Shown here one piece after another: positions 1-9,008 of a DNA stretch of 64,000 bases (position 1 is the first letter of the stretch; the number at the start of each line of letters is the position of its first letter). A program made the position numbers and the translations under genes. The DNA comes from Variovorax sp. 54. GTDB taxonomy: Bacteria > Pseudomonadota > Gammaproteobacteria > Burkholderiales > Burkholderiaceae_C. The DNA lies in the NCBI RefSeq assembly GCF_002754375.1, contig NZ_PEFF01000001.1, forward strand, positions 620,001 to 684,000. The letters run 5' to 3'. Below the pieces are notes generated by a model. The model was not told the origin of the DNA, ran no database searches, and worked only from the letters and a program-made list of their open reading frames with translations.

Positions 1-1
1 C

Positions 2-565
2 ACGCTCATCACCGTGGGATCGTCGGGCGCCAGCGCCACGCATCTTCCTTTCTTGCTTGATGCGCAGGACGACGGCCCCGGCCTGCTCACCACGCACCTG
101 TCGAAGAAGAACCCGCAGTTCGACGAACTGCGCGCGGGCGCCGAAGTGCTCGCCATCTTCCAGGGGCCACACGCCTTCATCACGCCCAGCTGGTACGTGA
201 AGCAGAGCACCTTCCCGACCTGGAACTACACCGCGATCCACGCGCGCGGCACGCCCCGCGTGATCGAGGACCGCATGGTCATCCACGCCGTGCTGCGCCG
301 CACCGTCGCGCTGTACGACACGCCGCTGGGCGGCACCTGGGACTTCGACGCCATGCCCTTCGACTTCGTGGCGCCGCGCCTGGACATGATCGCGGCGGTC
401 GAGATTCCGGTGCGCGTGCTCGAAGGCAAGTTCAAGCTCAACCAGGACCGCTCGGAAGACGACCGCAAGGGCGTGATCGCCGCGCTGGAACGGCTGGGCG
501 ATCCGCAGGGCGTGGCCGTCGCCGGACTCATGCGGCAGCAGATGGCGTTGACGGTGGCGGGCTGA
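2..565 (+). CDS. PaiB-like FMN-binding negative transcriptional regulator (5' end outside window)
   Basis: The reading frame is open to the left edge (it reads T-L-I-T before the first possible GTG), so the true start lies upstream and only about 187 codons are seen. The protein resembles the PaiB/FMN-binding negative transcriptional regulator family: an early THLPF motif, a P-x-W-Y segment (TPSWYVKQSTFPTWNY) and a C-terminal KFKLNQDR segment, all typical of that split-barrel flavin fold of about 205-210 residues. Family members were named for repression of protease and sporulation genes in Bacillus; the role here is unknown. A secreted protein gene follows 23 nt downstream on the same strand. 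Confidence 0.85.
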   Translation, partial: TLITVGSSGASATHLPFLLDAQDDGPGLLTTHLSKKNPQFDELRAGAEVLAIFQGPHAFITPSWYVKQSTFPTWNYTAIHARGTPRVIEDRMVIHAVLRRTVALYDTPLGGTWDFDAMPFDFVAPRLDMIAAVEIPVRVLEGKFKLNQDRSEDDRKGVIAALERLGDPQGVAVAGLMRQQMALTVAG

Positions 566-588
566 ATCGCGGCGGCACAATCGTCCGC

Positions 589-2322
589 GTGCCACGTCTC
601 CTTCACCTTCTGACCGCCGGCCTCGCGCTCGCGTCCTCACTCGCTGTACCGGCCGCTCGGGCAGCCGACCCGGTCCTGCTCGTCACCTCGCCCGTCGCGC
701 TGCAGGCCGCCGAGAAATCCGGCGCCGGCTTCGGCCGCTGGTTCGATGTGCCCATGGCTGCGAGCGGCATTGCCACCAACCAGGCACTTGCGCGCGCGCC
801 GGCCTGGCAATCGATCGCCAATCCGCTGAAGGGCAGCCTCGCCGCCCTGCAGCGCCGCGACCCGCAAGCCGGCGTCGGCATTGCGCGCTACCCGCACCGG
901 ATCTTCGACGCGCGCTGGCTTGCCAGCCCCGATGCTTTCTTCGAGCTGGTCGGCGTGGCCAACCGCATGGACCGCCGCCCGTTCCAGCCCGGCGCCTGCG
1001 GCGAGACGCGGCTCGTGTACCGCCTGGCCTACCGCTCGGCCGCGATGCAGTCGCGCCTGCCGATGACCGTCGCCGTCGAGCTGCGCGGCGATGCGCCCGA
1101 TGCCGACGGCAGCTGCGCCAGTGCCGCGCGGCGTTGGCAACCACCGCAGGCGTCGATGAAAGACGAAGCGCTCGGCCACTGGCTCGTGTCGGCCGACGGC
1201 CCGCTCGCGCCACCACGGCTCGCGCAGGCCCGCATCGCGCAGGTGACGACCAACCTTCAGAGCGTGCGCTGGCCCTCGGCCGTGCGACCCGACCTCGGCG
1301 GCCATGCCGAGTACCTGCTGCGCGCCTTCCGCTGGAACGCGGGCACGCAGCGCTTCGACGCAGGCCCGTTGGAGAACACGCCCGACGTCGCGAAGCTCAA
1401 AGCCGACGCGCCGCTGCGCAAGGCGCTGCTGCAATGGCTGCAGCAGCCCGACACGCTGCGCGCACTCGACAGCGCCACCGTGCGCATCCCCGATCGCTTT
1501 CTGGCGACCGAGTCTGTCTCCGTCGCGCCGCGCGGCCTCGAACGATTGGCGAACCGCCCCTTCGAACAGCTGTTCGCGCCCGGCGACTGGCAGCCCGTGC
1601 CCGGCAGCCGCACGCTGCAATCACCGCAGGCCGTGCTGCGCCGTCTCGACGACCTGAGCTGCGCCGGCTGCCACCAGAGCCGCGCCGTCGCGGGCTTTCA
1701 CCTGCTGGGCCTGGACCGGCGCGGCGCCTCGCGCACCTTCACGACCGGCAACGCGCTCGCGCTGCCGCACTCGCCGCACCTGCAGGATGAACTGGCGCGG
1801 CGTGAACGCTATGTGAAGGCGGCGATGACGACGCCCGTGCCCGACCCGTTCCGCCCGCTGGCCGCGCCGGACGACGAGAGCGCGGCGCCCGAGAAAGCCA
1901 CCGTCGGCGCGAGCTGCGAGCCCACGCGCATCACCGCATCCGCCGACCCGTGGCGCGACCGCGCGCAGAAGCTGCCGCGCACCGCTGCCACGACCTGCGA
2001 GGGCGCGGACTCGGTGTGCGAGAAAACCTCGGTCGGCTTCCCCGGCGGCATGTGCTCGGGCGCCTGCGATCCGAAGGACCCGAATGGGACTTGCGGCGGC
2101 ATCGCCATCCTCAGCGACTTCAACCAGTGCCTCGCTGCCAAGCAACCCTTCGGCGATTGTTTGAGCAAGCACACGCGCCCCGGCAACCTGCGCAGCTGCT
2201 CGGCACAGAAGCCTTGTCGTGAGGACTACATCTGCGCGCAGGCGGAGGGCCAACCCGAAGGACGCGGGGCGTGCATTCCGCCGTACTTCCTGTTCCAGAT
2301 GCGGGTGGACGGGCATTCGTGA
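589..2322 (+). CDS. Secreted protein with a single CxxCH (haem c-like) motif
   Basis: 577 residues from a GTG start; no better start lies nearer the signal peptide. Residues 1-25 form a signal peptide ending ARA-AD, so the product is exported. Around residue 357 it has C-A-G-C-H, the covalent haem c attachment pattern, but only once. The C-terminal third is rich in cysteines (CEKTS, CSGACDPKD, CGG, CSAQKPC, CAQAEG), suggesting disulphides or metal binding. I do not recognise a named family. The sequence fits a periplasmic or surface protein that may carry a single haem; disulphide bonding of the CxxCH cysteines is the alternative. Confidence 0.75.
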   Translation: MPRLLHLLTAGLALASSLAVPAARAADPVLLVTSPVALQAAEKSGAGFGRWFDVPMAASGIATNQALARAPAWQSIANPLKGSLAALQRRDPQAGVGIARYPHRIFDARWLASPDAFFELVGVANRMDRRPFQPGACGETRLVYRLAYRSAAMQSRLPMTVAVELRGDAPDADGSCASAARRWQPPQASMKDEALGHWLVSADGPLAPPRLAQARIAQVTTNLQSVRWPSAVRPDLGGHAEYLLRAFRWNAGTQRFDAGPLENTPDVAKLKADAPLRKALLQWLQQPDTLRALDSATVRIPDRFLATESVSVAPRGLERLANRPFEQLFAPGDWQPVPGSRTLQSPQAVLRRLDDLSCAGCHQSRAVAGFHLLGLDRRGASRTFTTGNALALPHSPHLQDELARRERYVKAAMTTPVPDPFRPLAAPDDESAAPEKATVGASCEPTRITASADPWRDRAQKLPRTAATTCEGADSVCEKTSVGFPGGMCSGACDPKDPNGTCGGIAILSDFNQCLAAKQPFGDCLSKHTRPGNLRSCSAQKPCREDYICAQAEGQPEGRGACIPPYFLFQMRVDGHS

Positions 2323-2390
2323 AGGGGGCTCCCGTACGGCTCCCGAATGAATGACTCCCTCTCCCGCTTGCGGGAGAGCGTTGGGGTGAA

Positions 2391-2430
2391 GGTGAGCGGC
2401 GATGAAGGCCGCGCGATGTTGTCAGGCCCC
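2391..2430. repeat. 40-bp dispersed repeat, copy 1
   Basis: This 40-bp stretch (starting GGTGAGCGGCGATG) recurs at 4025-4064 with one mismatch. It is directly preceded by a CTCCCGCTTGCGGGAG-type hairpin and a TTGGGGTGA run, the look of a short extragenic repeat. The two copies bracket the NHL lipoprotein gene in the same orientation. It lies in the 2323-2615 gap, which otherwise holds only a terminator. Confidence 0.7.
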
Positions 2431-2548
2431 CCTGGCTGGCGGACCAGGGAGCCATTGCTGGCGCCAGATGAGAGGGCCGACCGCGAAAAATACCAAGTTC
2501 TGGGGATATCGAAAGACACTCTTTTTAACAATGATTGACATTTGGAAA

Positions 2549-2585
2549 CCCCCTGCAGACCCGTCGGCAGGGGGCTTCTTTTTGT
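2549..2585 (+). terminator. Rho-independent terminator upstream of the NHL lipoprotein
   Basis: Stem CCCCCTGC / GCAGGGGG (8 bp, 10-nt loop) followed by CTTCTTTTTG. It would end transcription arriving from the secreted CxxCH protein gene, so the NHL gene likely has its own promoter or depends on read-through. Confidence 0.7.
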
Positions 2586-2615
2586 TGAGTCATACAACCA
2601 TAAAGAGGAGTCAAG

Positions 2616-3968
2616 ATGCGTTTCAGTCAAGCGAGTTCGGTCGCGCGAATCGGCGCCGTGGCCGGTGCGGTCATGTTGGTGGCATCGTGCGGCGGGGGTG
2701 GAGGTGGTGGTACTTTTCTGCCGATGGTCGCACCGCCCCCTCCGGCGACAGTGCCGCCCGTCGTGAACCATTCCATCGGCGGCACGGTCACCGGCCTTGA
2801 AGGCCGCCTGGTGCTGCAAAACAATGCCGGCGACGACCTCCAGCTGTCGGCCGATGGCAAGTTCACCTTTGCAACGACCCTGGTCGAGGGCTCGGACTAC
2901 AAGGTCAGCATCCGTACGCAACCCCTGTGGCAGTTCTGCACCGTCACCAAGGACACCGGCAAGGCTTCGGCCGACGTGAGCGACGTGACGGTGGCCTGCT
3001 CGGCCGCCGCCGCCAAGGTCGAGACGCTCGCCGGCGGCACCCCGGGCGCCGCCGACGGCAAGGGTACGGCCGCATCGTTCTTGCTGCCTTACGGCATCGC
3101 CCCCACCAAGGATGGTGGTCTGCTCATCGGTGACTGGGGAAACAATTTCGTGCGCAAGATTTCGCCCGAGGCCGACGTCATTACGATCGCCGGCGACGGC
3201 CCCAACCCACCGTTCGTAGACCTCGCCGGCCTCACCGTGGATGCGACCGACACCGCCTTCGTCGCGGACGCCCAAGGCCATCGAATCTTCAGGGTCACGC
3301 CGACGGGCGATGTGAGCCCGGTGGCGGGCAATGGCACGAACACCACGACCGATGGCAACGGAACCGCCGCCACCTTCAACACGCCCATCTCGGTGGCCGT
3401 GGATGCTGCCGGCAATCTGTACGTTCTGGAGTATGGCGGCGGCGTCGTTCGCAAGATTGACCCGGCGCTCAATGTCACCACGCTGGCCGGCAGCAGCCCG
3501 CGGGGCTTTGCCAACGGCACGAAAACCGCCGCGAAATTCGGGCGCGGCTACGGCATTGCCATCGATGCGTCAGGCAACCTCTACGTCGCCGACTCCGAGA
3601 ACCATCGAATTCGCCAGATCACCCCCGCCGGGGTGGTCACGACATTTGCAGGGACGGGGACACCCGGCGCCACCGATGGCCCCAGGGACTCCGCGACCCT
3701 CTCCGATCCCCGCGGCGTGGCTGTCGATGCGGACGGCAATGTCTACGTGGCCGATTTCGGGAGCAGCCTGTTGCGCAAGATCACACCGGCAGGGGTGGTC
3801 TCCACGCTCGCCGGCAAAGAGGGTCGTACGGGTAGCCAAGACGGCATCGGCGATGCTGCCAGATTCAATCAGCCGCAAGGGCTCACGATCAATGCGGCGG
3901 GCACGCTGTATGTCGCCGACACCTTCGGCAATGTGATCCGCAAGGTCACGCCGGTTCGGGCGCCCTGA
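2616..3968 (+). CDS. NHL-repeat beta-propeller lipoprotein
   Basis: 450 residues. The start is fixed by an AGAGGAG ribosome binding site 6 nt before the ATG. The N-terminus is a lipoprotein signal with lipobox V-A-S-C near residue 25, followed by a glycine run and a proline-rich linker. From about residue 130 to the end, NHL-type blades repeat the pattern V-A-V-D-A-x-G-N-L-Y-V-A-D-x-x-x-x-x-I-R-K-I-T-P with T-L-A-G spacers, about five to six copies, enough for a closed propeller. NHL propellers bind proteins or carbohydrates; the ligand is unknown. It is predicted to be membrane-anchored. It is flanked on both sides by the 40-bp repeat, so it may have moved as a unit. Confidence 0.85.
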   Translation: MRFSQASSVARIGAVAGAVMLVASCGGGGGGGTFLPMVAPPPPATVPPVVNHSIGGTVTGLEGRLVLQNNAGDDLQLSADGKFTFATTLVEGSDYKVSIRTQPLWQFCTVTKDTGKASADVSDVTVACSAAAAKVETLAGGTPGAADGKGTAASFLLPYGIAPTKDGGLLIGDWGNNFVRKISPEADVITIAGDGPNPPFVDLAGLTVDATDTAFVADAQGHRIFRVTPTGDVSPVAGNGTNTTTDGNGTAATFNTPISVAVDAAGNLYVLEYGGGVVRKIDPALNVTTLAGSSPRGFANGTKTAAKFGRGYGIAIDASGNLYVADSENHRIRQITPAGVVTTFAGTGTPGATDGPRDSATLSDPRGVAVDADGNVYVADFGSSLLRKITPAGVVSTLAGKEGRTGSQDGIGDAARFNQPQGLTINAAGTLYVADTFGNVIRKVTPVRAP

Positions 3969-4024
3969 GGCGCGCTGCGGCGACGTGCGCCGAGCGCGTC
4001 GCCGCATCAGCCGCCGTCTGCGGC

Positions 4025-4064
4025 GGTGAGCGGCGATGGAGGCCGCGCGATGTTGTCAGGCCCC
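4025..4064. repeat. 40-bp dispersed repeat, copy 2
   Basis: Second copy of the sequence at 2391-2430 (39 of 40 identical), same orientation, just downstream of the NHL gene and immediately before the end of the convergent ilvB-like gene. The short hairpin that precedes copy 1 is not conserved here. Confidence 0.7.
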
Positions 4065-4069
4065 TGCCC

Positions 4070-5863
4070 TCACTCCCCCTCGTACCACCTGTCCTTCGCC
4101 AGCATCACCCGGTGATGCCCACACCCCGACGGCATCATCGGAAAGCAGTTCTCCTGCGCCGCCACCTGCACGTCGAGAAAAAACGGCCCCTTGCTCTCCA
4201 GGCATTCGGCCAGTGCCTCTTCCAGCTCGGCCGGGTCTGACACCCGCCGCGCCCCCCAACCAAAAGCCTTCGCCAGCGCCACGAAATCAGGCAGCGCCTC
4301 GTTCCAGCTGTGGCTCAGGCGGTTGCCGTGGTTCAGCTCCTGCCACTGGCGCACCATGCCCATGTAGCCGTTGTTGCTCAGCACCAGCTTCACCGGGGTG
4401 CGATGCTGCATGGCCGTCGACAGCTCCTGGATGTTCATCAGCACCGAGGCGTCGCCGCTCACGCACACCGTGAGCGCGTCGGGGTGCGCGATCTGCGCGC
4501 CGATGGCTGCGGGCAGCCCGTAACCCATGGTGCCGGCGCCGCCCGAGGTGAGCCAGTGGCGCGGGCTGTCGAAGCGCAGGTACTGCGCGGCCCACATCTG
4601 GTGCTGGCCCACGTCGGTCGAGACGATCGCATCACGCCCCGCGATGGCCCGCTGCAGCGACGACATGAGCTGCTGCGGCAGGATTTCTTCGGTCGACGGC
4701 GTGAAGGCCAGGCAGTCTTCGGCGCGCCAGCGCTCGATGCGCGCCCACCACGGCGCCAGCCGTTCGGGTGCAAAGTCTTCGGGCAGCAGCCCCAGCAGCG
4801 CTTCGACGATGGCGCCGCAGTCGCCCACCATCGGCACGTCGACGTGCACCACCTTGTTGATGCTGCCGGGGTCGATGTCGATGTGGATCTTGCGGGCGTG
4901 CGGACAGAACTCGTCGAGCTTGCCCGTCACGCGGTCGTCGAAACGCGCGCCCACGCACACCACCAGGTCGGCCTCGTGCATCGCGAGGTTGGCTTCGAGC
5001 ATGCCGTGCATGCCCAGCATGCCGACGAACTTCGGGTCGGACGCGGGGAACGCGCCCAGCCCCATCAGCGTGAGCGTGCACGGCGCGTGCAGCCGGTGCA
5101 CGAGTTGCGTGAACGCCTCGCAGGCCGTCGGCCCCGAGTTGATGAGCCCGCCGCCGCCATAGAGCACCGGCCGGCGCGCGGTCGAGATCAGGTCGGCGGC
5201 GCGCTGCAGCATCGCCCGCGGCGGCAGCGGCGCGCGGCCCGTGCGCAGCGCGCGCAGCGGCGCCGGCGCGGTGCCGTGCGTGAGGCGCATGAGCTGGATG
5301 TCCTTCGGCACATCGAGCAGCACCGGGCCGGGACGGCCGGTGGTGGCGATGTCGAGCGCGCGGCGCACCAGCGCGGGCACATCGTCGGCCGCGCGCACCT
5401 GCCGGTTCCACTTGGTCACCGGGCGCGACATGCCCAGCGCGTCGCTTTCCTGGAACGCCTGCGTGCCGATCACCGCCGTCGACACCTGCCCGCTGATGCA
5501 CAGCACCGGCACCGAATCGCTCATCGCGTCGAGCAGCCCCGTGATCGTGTTGCCCACGCCCGGCCCCGACGTGACCAGCACCACGCCCACGCGGCCCGTG
5601 CTGCGCGCATAGCCCTCGGCCGCATGCACCGCCGCCTGTTCGTGGCGCACCAGCACGTGGCGCAGCCGGGGTTCGCCGTGCAGCGCGTCGTACAGCGGCA
5701 GCGCCGCGCCGCCGGGGTAGCCGAAGATCGTGTCGACGCCGCACGCGACCAGCGTGTCGAGCAGCGCTTCGGCGCCGTTGCGCACGCGGAGTGGGGTCTC
5801 GGTCTCGGGCAGGGCCGGCGAGAGGGAGGGCGAGGATGTAGGGGGAAGGTCGAGCAGTCGCAT
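4070..5863 (-). CDS. ilvB: Acetolactate synthase large subunit (IlvB family)
   Basis: 597 residues, the usual length for the catalytic subunit of thiamine-diphosphate acetolactate synthase (AHAS), the first enzyme of branched-chain amino acid synthesis. Seen: a GYPGG segment, the catalytic glutamate in [12 protein letters not shown] (Glu75), the SGPGVGN loop, and the ThDP/Mg motif starting GDASVLMN at about 470 and ending NN about 27 residues later. The first 25 residues are a Pro/Ser-rich extension. No ilvN regulatory subunit or ilvC is adjacent. It is divergent from an Lrp-type regulator 65 bp away, which suggests amino-acid-responsive control. A catabolic or paralogous AHAS cannot be excluded. 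Confidence 0.85.
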   Translation of the reverse strand: MRLLDLPPTSSPSLSPALPETETPLRVRNGAEALLDTLVACGVDTIFGYPGGAALPLYDALHGEPRLRHVLVRHEQAAVHAAEGYARSTGRVGVVLVTSGPGVGNTITGLLDAMSDSVPVLCISGQVSTAVIGTQAFQESDALGMSRPVTKWNRQVRAADDVPALVRRALDIATTGRPGPVLLDVPKDIQLMRLTHGTAPAPLRALRTGRAPLPPRAMLQRAADLISTARRPVLYGGGGLINSGPTACEAFTQLVHRLHAPCTLTLMGLGAFPASDPKFVGMLGMHGMLEANLAMHEADLVVCVGARFDDRVTGKLDEFCPHARKIHIDIDPGSINKVVHVDVPMVGDCGAIVEALLGLLPEDFAPERLAPWWARIERWRAEDCLAFTPSTEEILPQQLMSSLQRAIAGRDAIVSTDVGQHQMWAAQYLRFDSPRHWLTSGGAGTMGYGLPAAIGAQIAHPDALTVCVSGDASVLMNIQELSTAMQHRTPVKLVLSNNGYMGMVRQWQELNHGNRLSHSWNEALPDFVALAKAFGWGARRVSDPAELEEALAECLESKGPFFLDVQVAAQENCFPMMPSGCGHHRVMLAKDRWYEGE

Positions 5864-5928
5864 GCCGTCAATTCTTCCGCTCTTGAGGCAGAATTTGCTT
5901 CTTTCTTTTGGCTGTTTAAGCTCGAAAC

Positions 5929-6423
5929 ATGAAAACCAATCGCCAAACCTCGTCAGACAGCGAAGGATCTTTCGACAAGACCGATCTGGCGATCCTGCGG
6001 GTGCTGCTGCTCGACTCGCGCAAGACCCTGCAAGAGATCGGCAACGAGGTCGGCCTGTCGCCCACCAGTTGCTGGACGCGCATCAAGAAACTCGAGGCCT
6101 CGGGCGTCATCAAGCGCTACACCGTCGACATCGACCCGGCCAAGCTCGGGTACCACGACTCGGTCATCGTGCAGGTCACCCTCGAGAGCCACACCGACGA
6201 AACCCTGTACGACTTCGGCCGCACCCTCGCCACCATTCCCGAGATCCAGGAGGCCTACCTCGTGTCGGGCGACTACGACTACTACATCCGCATCGCCGTA
6301 CGCGACACGCGCGACTACGAGCGGCTGCTGCGCGAAAAGCTCTACAAGATCCCAGGCATTCGCCACAGCAAATCGCACTTCGTGCTGCGCGTGCTGAAGG
6401 AAGCGACCGTGCCGCTGATCTGA
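5929..6423 (+). CDS. Lrp/AsnC-family transcriptional regulator
   Basis: 164 residues: an N-terminal winged helix-turn-helix (about residues 18-75, with [18 protein letters not shown] typical of Lrp/AsnC) followed by the RAM ligand-binding domain (from about 85, with [15 protein letters not shown] matching the family's G-D-Y-D motif). Such proteins form octamers that bind DNA and sense amino acids. It is divergent from the acetolactate synthase gene, so that gene is its most likely target. Confidence 0.9.
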   Translation: MKTNRQTSSDSEGSFDKTDLAILRVLLLDSRKTLQEIGNEVGLSPTSCWTRIKKLEASGVIKRYTVDIDPAKLGYHDSVIVQVTLESHTDETLYDFGRTLATIPEIQEAYLVSGDYDYYIRIAVRDTRDYERLLREKLYKIPGIRHSKSHFVLRVLKEATVPLI

Positions 6424-6644
6424 CGGCGCCCTGCTCTTCTCTTTCTGCCCGCCACGTCACTTATCCGCGCGATTCGAGACTTACTGGCGCATTCGGCCCA
6501 CCAGCGTGCGCCGCGCTTCTCTACAGTGGATGCCCCTGTCATCCGACACCCCGCTATGGGGACAAGGAAGACAGGACCGCTTCGCCTCGCGGCGGGTCAT
6601 CGATGCGGCAATGCGCATCGGTGCGAACGCGAGGCACAAAAGGC

Positions 6645-6676
6645 GACGGCCAGGGTGTGTCAGCACCCCAGCCGTC
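6645..6676 (+). other. Leader hairpin upstream of a small orphan gene
   Basis: GACGGC and GGGTG arms pair with CACCC and GCCGTC, with a symmetric CA/CA internal loop and a TGTCAG apical loop (11 bp in all). There is no T-run, so it is not a standard terminator. It sits 42 nt before the ATG of the 86-residue gene and could be a leader structure. Function is inferred only. Confidence 0.4.
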
Positions 6677-6718
6677 TAACCACACGACGTGCCAACACCT
6701 CGAAAAGGAGCACACCAA

Positions 6719-6979
6719 ATGGCTACTTCAACTATAGCCCGGCCTCGCGCGCCGGCATCCCCCGACACCGCCTGCGGGCCCACCCCGTCGGACCTCCTGG
6801 AAAACAAACTCGCGCAATTGAATTCGCTGCTGTGGTGCTGCCACGGCGACGGCAATCGATGGTTCGAAGACGCGGGGCCGGAGCATCTGGACAACGTGCT
6901 GTGGATCGCGGCCGAGTTGGCGCGGGATGCGATGGGGTTGTTTCAGGCGTGTGAGGTGGGGAGAGCTGCGCAGGGGTGA
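6719..6979 (+). CDS. Small protein of unknown function (86 residues)
   Basis: Start chosen at ATG because AAAAGGAG lies 8 nt upstream; an in-frame GTG 30 nt earlier has no such site. The protein has a disordered, Ala/Pro-rich N-terminus (about 25 residues) and a helical C-terminal part with N-S-L-L-W-C-C and D-N-V-L-W-I-A-A-E-L-A-R-D-A. This looks like a small soluble helical domain. No signal peptide or membrane segment. I do not recognise a named family. It has its own long, structured leader and a GCTTCTCTACAGTG motif at 6515-6528 that recurs upstream of another orphan gene at 46060. Confidence 0.7.
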   Translation: MATSTIARPRAPASPDTACGPTPSDLLENKLAQLNSLLWCCHGDGNRWFEDAGPEHLDNVLWIAAELARDAMGLFQACEVGRAAQG

Positions 6980-7241
6980 TGTGCGTGGGCTCCGACTGAC
7001 AGGCTGTGAGGGAATGCGTCCGCGCAGGTGCCGCGGTGCGGAATCGCGCGTTGGCGTTCTTTGCCATCAAGAACAACAGCCATGCGAACTATGTCTCGCG
7101 CGGCGCTGATGTGACTCGAAAGATTGCTCCTGTTCATGCCCGCTTTGCCGGCGATCCTCCTCTCGGCCTCCGAAAGATGAAGCGAGACGACCCGTTTCCC
7201 CTCCCGACGTGGCACGATTGCTTACAACTAAGGAGTCGAGG

Positions 7242-8993
7242 ATGAGCAAATTCCAGCGCACGGCATGCCTTTGGGTCATCACATTTTTCCTAGCGAGCCC
7301 GCTGAGCGCGGCGCCCTGGAGTATTTTTTACCCTCATCCAGAACCTAAACCCATATCTGCAAGTGAGCCGACTCCAGCCTGGATAAAAAGCGGCGTCGGG
7401 GACGACGGCTACATACGGGTAATGGCGGAACCTTCACTCAGCAGTGGGTGCCAACGTTTAGGCGATGCAGGTTTGCTTGGAGTCATAAACAAGGAATCCG
7501 TACGCTTAATTATCACGTTGATTATTACCGGCATTGAAGGCCCTTTCAATGGAAAAGAAGTGCCAATCGCGACACTGTCCTCAAACAGACCGGGCGAATG
7601 CGTTTTAATTAACAATCCACAGATAAATATAGTTCCACTCACTCGCCTACGATCAATAAATCCCGGGGATTTCGAAATTGTAAAATTTGAACTTAGAGTT
7701 CGAACAGTTTCCGAGAGTGATTTTAATTTAATCAACGCCACACAAGCATCCTTGGGACTTGTCAGCCTTTTTGCTACTGGCGGAGCGGCAAATACGGTCG
7801 CAGCCCTCTCCTCTTGGGCTGTAAAGCCAATGTTTGAAAATGCCGAGAAATTTTTCGAAGAACAAGCAAAATCAACAACTCCAGGCCAATCCTCTTACCC
7901 CTCGACATTTTCAGATCTGAGAAAAAGCGTCCGCAGGATTGATTTCCCAATTTACCTGGGAAGCTATTGGCTTGGAAACCCCGGAGACAATTTAAATGAT
8001 TTTCAAAAAAGCATAAAGGAAGACACGCCACGCGCTCTTACGGTTTCTGTCAGGTTGTTTTTCACCCGTTCGGCCTTTCCACTTCAGCTACTCGAAGCAT
8101 CGCAACTTCCTGATGCAAGGGACATCAAGAACAGCCAAATACTGAAGTACCCGAACCAGCCGAACGCTGCAAATCTGCTTCAAATCTTGGCCGGCAACGA
8201 CCCCGAGCAACCGAGCTTTCTACAAGCGATGGCCACCGCCACTTCCGAAAACATACAAATCCAATGCAAACGAGCACTGGAACTCCTCGAAGCACAAGGC
8301 CTCAACAAGATGGATCGAGTCATTGCGTTAAAGGCTTTCATTGACACGGCCAAAAAGAATTCGGGATGGTACACACCTTCTTTTCTTAGTAAATGTTTCG
8401 CGGACGGATTTTATTCGGAATTCAGCCTACTAAAAACAATATACGGAAATACACCTCCACCGCCGCCAGTCGATAGAGATGCGGTCAATCCCATCACGGG
8501 TGAGCCGGCGGACATTGAGCGCCATAAGAAGTGGATGGCTTCTGGAGTTCCATTTCTCTATAAATTTCAAAATGCCATTCTTGCAACAGAAAATCGCGAA
8601 GCGTCGCTTTACCGACTTTCAGGTGGCACGGACATAGATTTGCAATTTTACAAAGGGGAAGCCCCCTGGGCGGCTCTGCCTGAAACAGGCGCACATGCGA
8701 ACATCTCAAGACTTGCCTCGAAGAAAATTATTGCTGCAGGCTGCTTTGGGTATGCGTTAGACGAAGAAAACCCCTCCGTTAATATGGGCAACCTGCTTTT
8801 GCGCGACGATACTGGCGCAACATGGGTCGCACGTGTTTTCGTCAAACGAAATAATGAAGAGGTAACTCTAAAAACCGTTGAGATAGCGCAATACCAAGAG
8901 GACTGGAAGTTGTATTACGAACCTATATTCGAAAATAAATTGTTTCCATCTCCACTCAGCAGTCAATGCGCAAAGGTAAGGAAAAACAATTGA
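7242..8993 (+). CDS. AT-rich secreted protein of unknown function (583 residues)
   Basis: The ATG at 7242 has AAGGAG 6 nt upstream and opens a clear signal peptide (MSKFQRTACLWVITFFLASP, cleavage near LSA-AP), so export is predicted. The gene stands out by base and codon use: AAA, ATA, TTA, AAT and TTT codons are common, unlike every neighbour, which points to recent transfer. The protein is acidic/neutral with scattered cysteines, a PPPPPVDRDAVNP linker near residue 410 and no transmembrane segment after the signal. No domain is recognised. The next gene begins 15 nt downstream but has normal GC-rich codons, so the foreign segment ends close to the stop. Confidence 0.75.
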   Translation: MSKFQRTACLWVITFFLASPLSAAPWSIFYPHPEPKPISASEPTPAWIKSGVGDDGYIRVMAEPSLSSGCQRLGDAGLLGVINKESVRLIITLIITGIEGPFNGKEVPIATLSSNRPGECVLINNPQINIVPLTRLRSINPGDFEIVKFELRVRTVSESDFNLINATQASLGLVSLFATGGAANTVAALSSWAVKPMFENAEKFFEEQAKSTTPGQSSYPSTFSDLRKSVRRIDFPIYLGSYWLGNPGDNLNDFQKSIKEDTPRALTVSVRLFFTRSAFPLQLLEASQLPDARDIKNSQILKYPNQPNAANLLQILAGNDPEQPSFLQAMATATSENIQIQCKRALELLEAQGLNKMDRVIALKAFIDTAKKNSGWYTPSFLSKCFADGFYSEFSLLKTIYGNTPPPPPVDRDAVNPITGEPADIERHKKWMASGVPFLYKFQNAILATENREASLYRLSGGTDIDLQFYKGEAPWAALPETGAHANISRLASKKIIAAGCFGYALDEENPSVNMGNLLLRDDTGATWVARVFVKRNNEEVTLKTVEIAQYQEDWKLYYEPIFENKLFPSPLSSQCAKVRKNN

Positions 8994-9008
8994 GCGACCG
9001 CATGCCTC

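Noticed and set aside
7006..7245. 79-codon plus frame and overlapping 90-codon minus frame before the AT-rich gene
   Set aside because: Neither has a ribosome binding site or a protein-like pattern; the plus frame runs into the start of the real gene.
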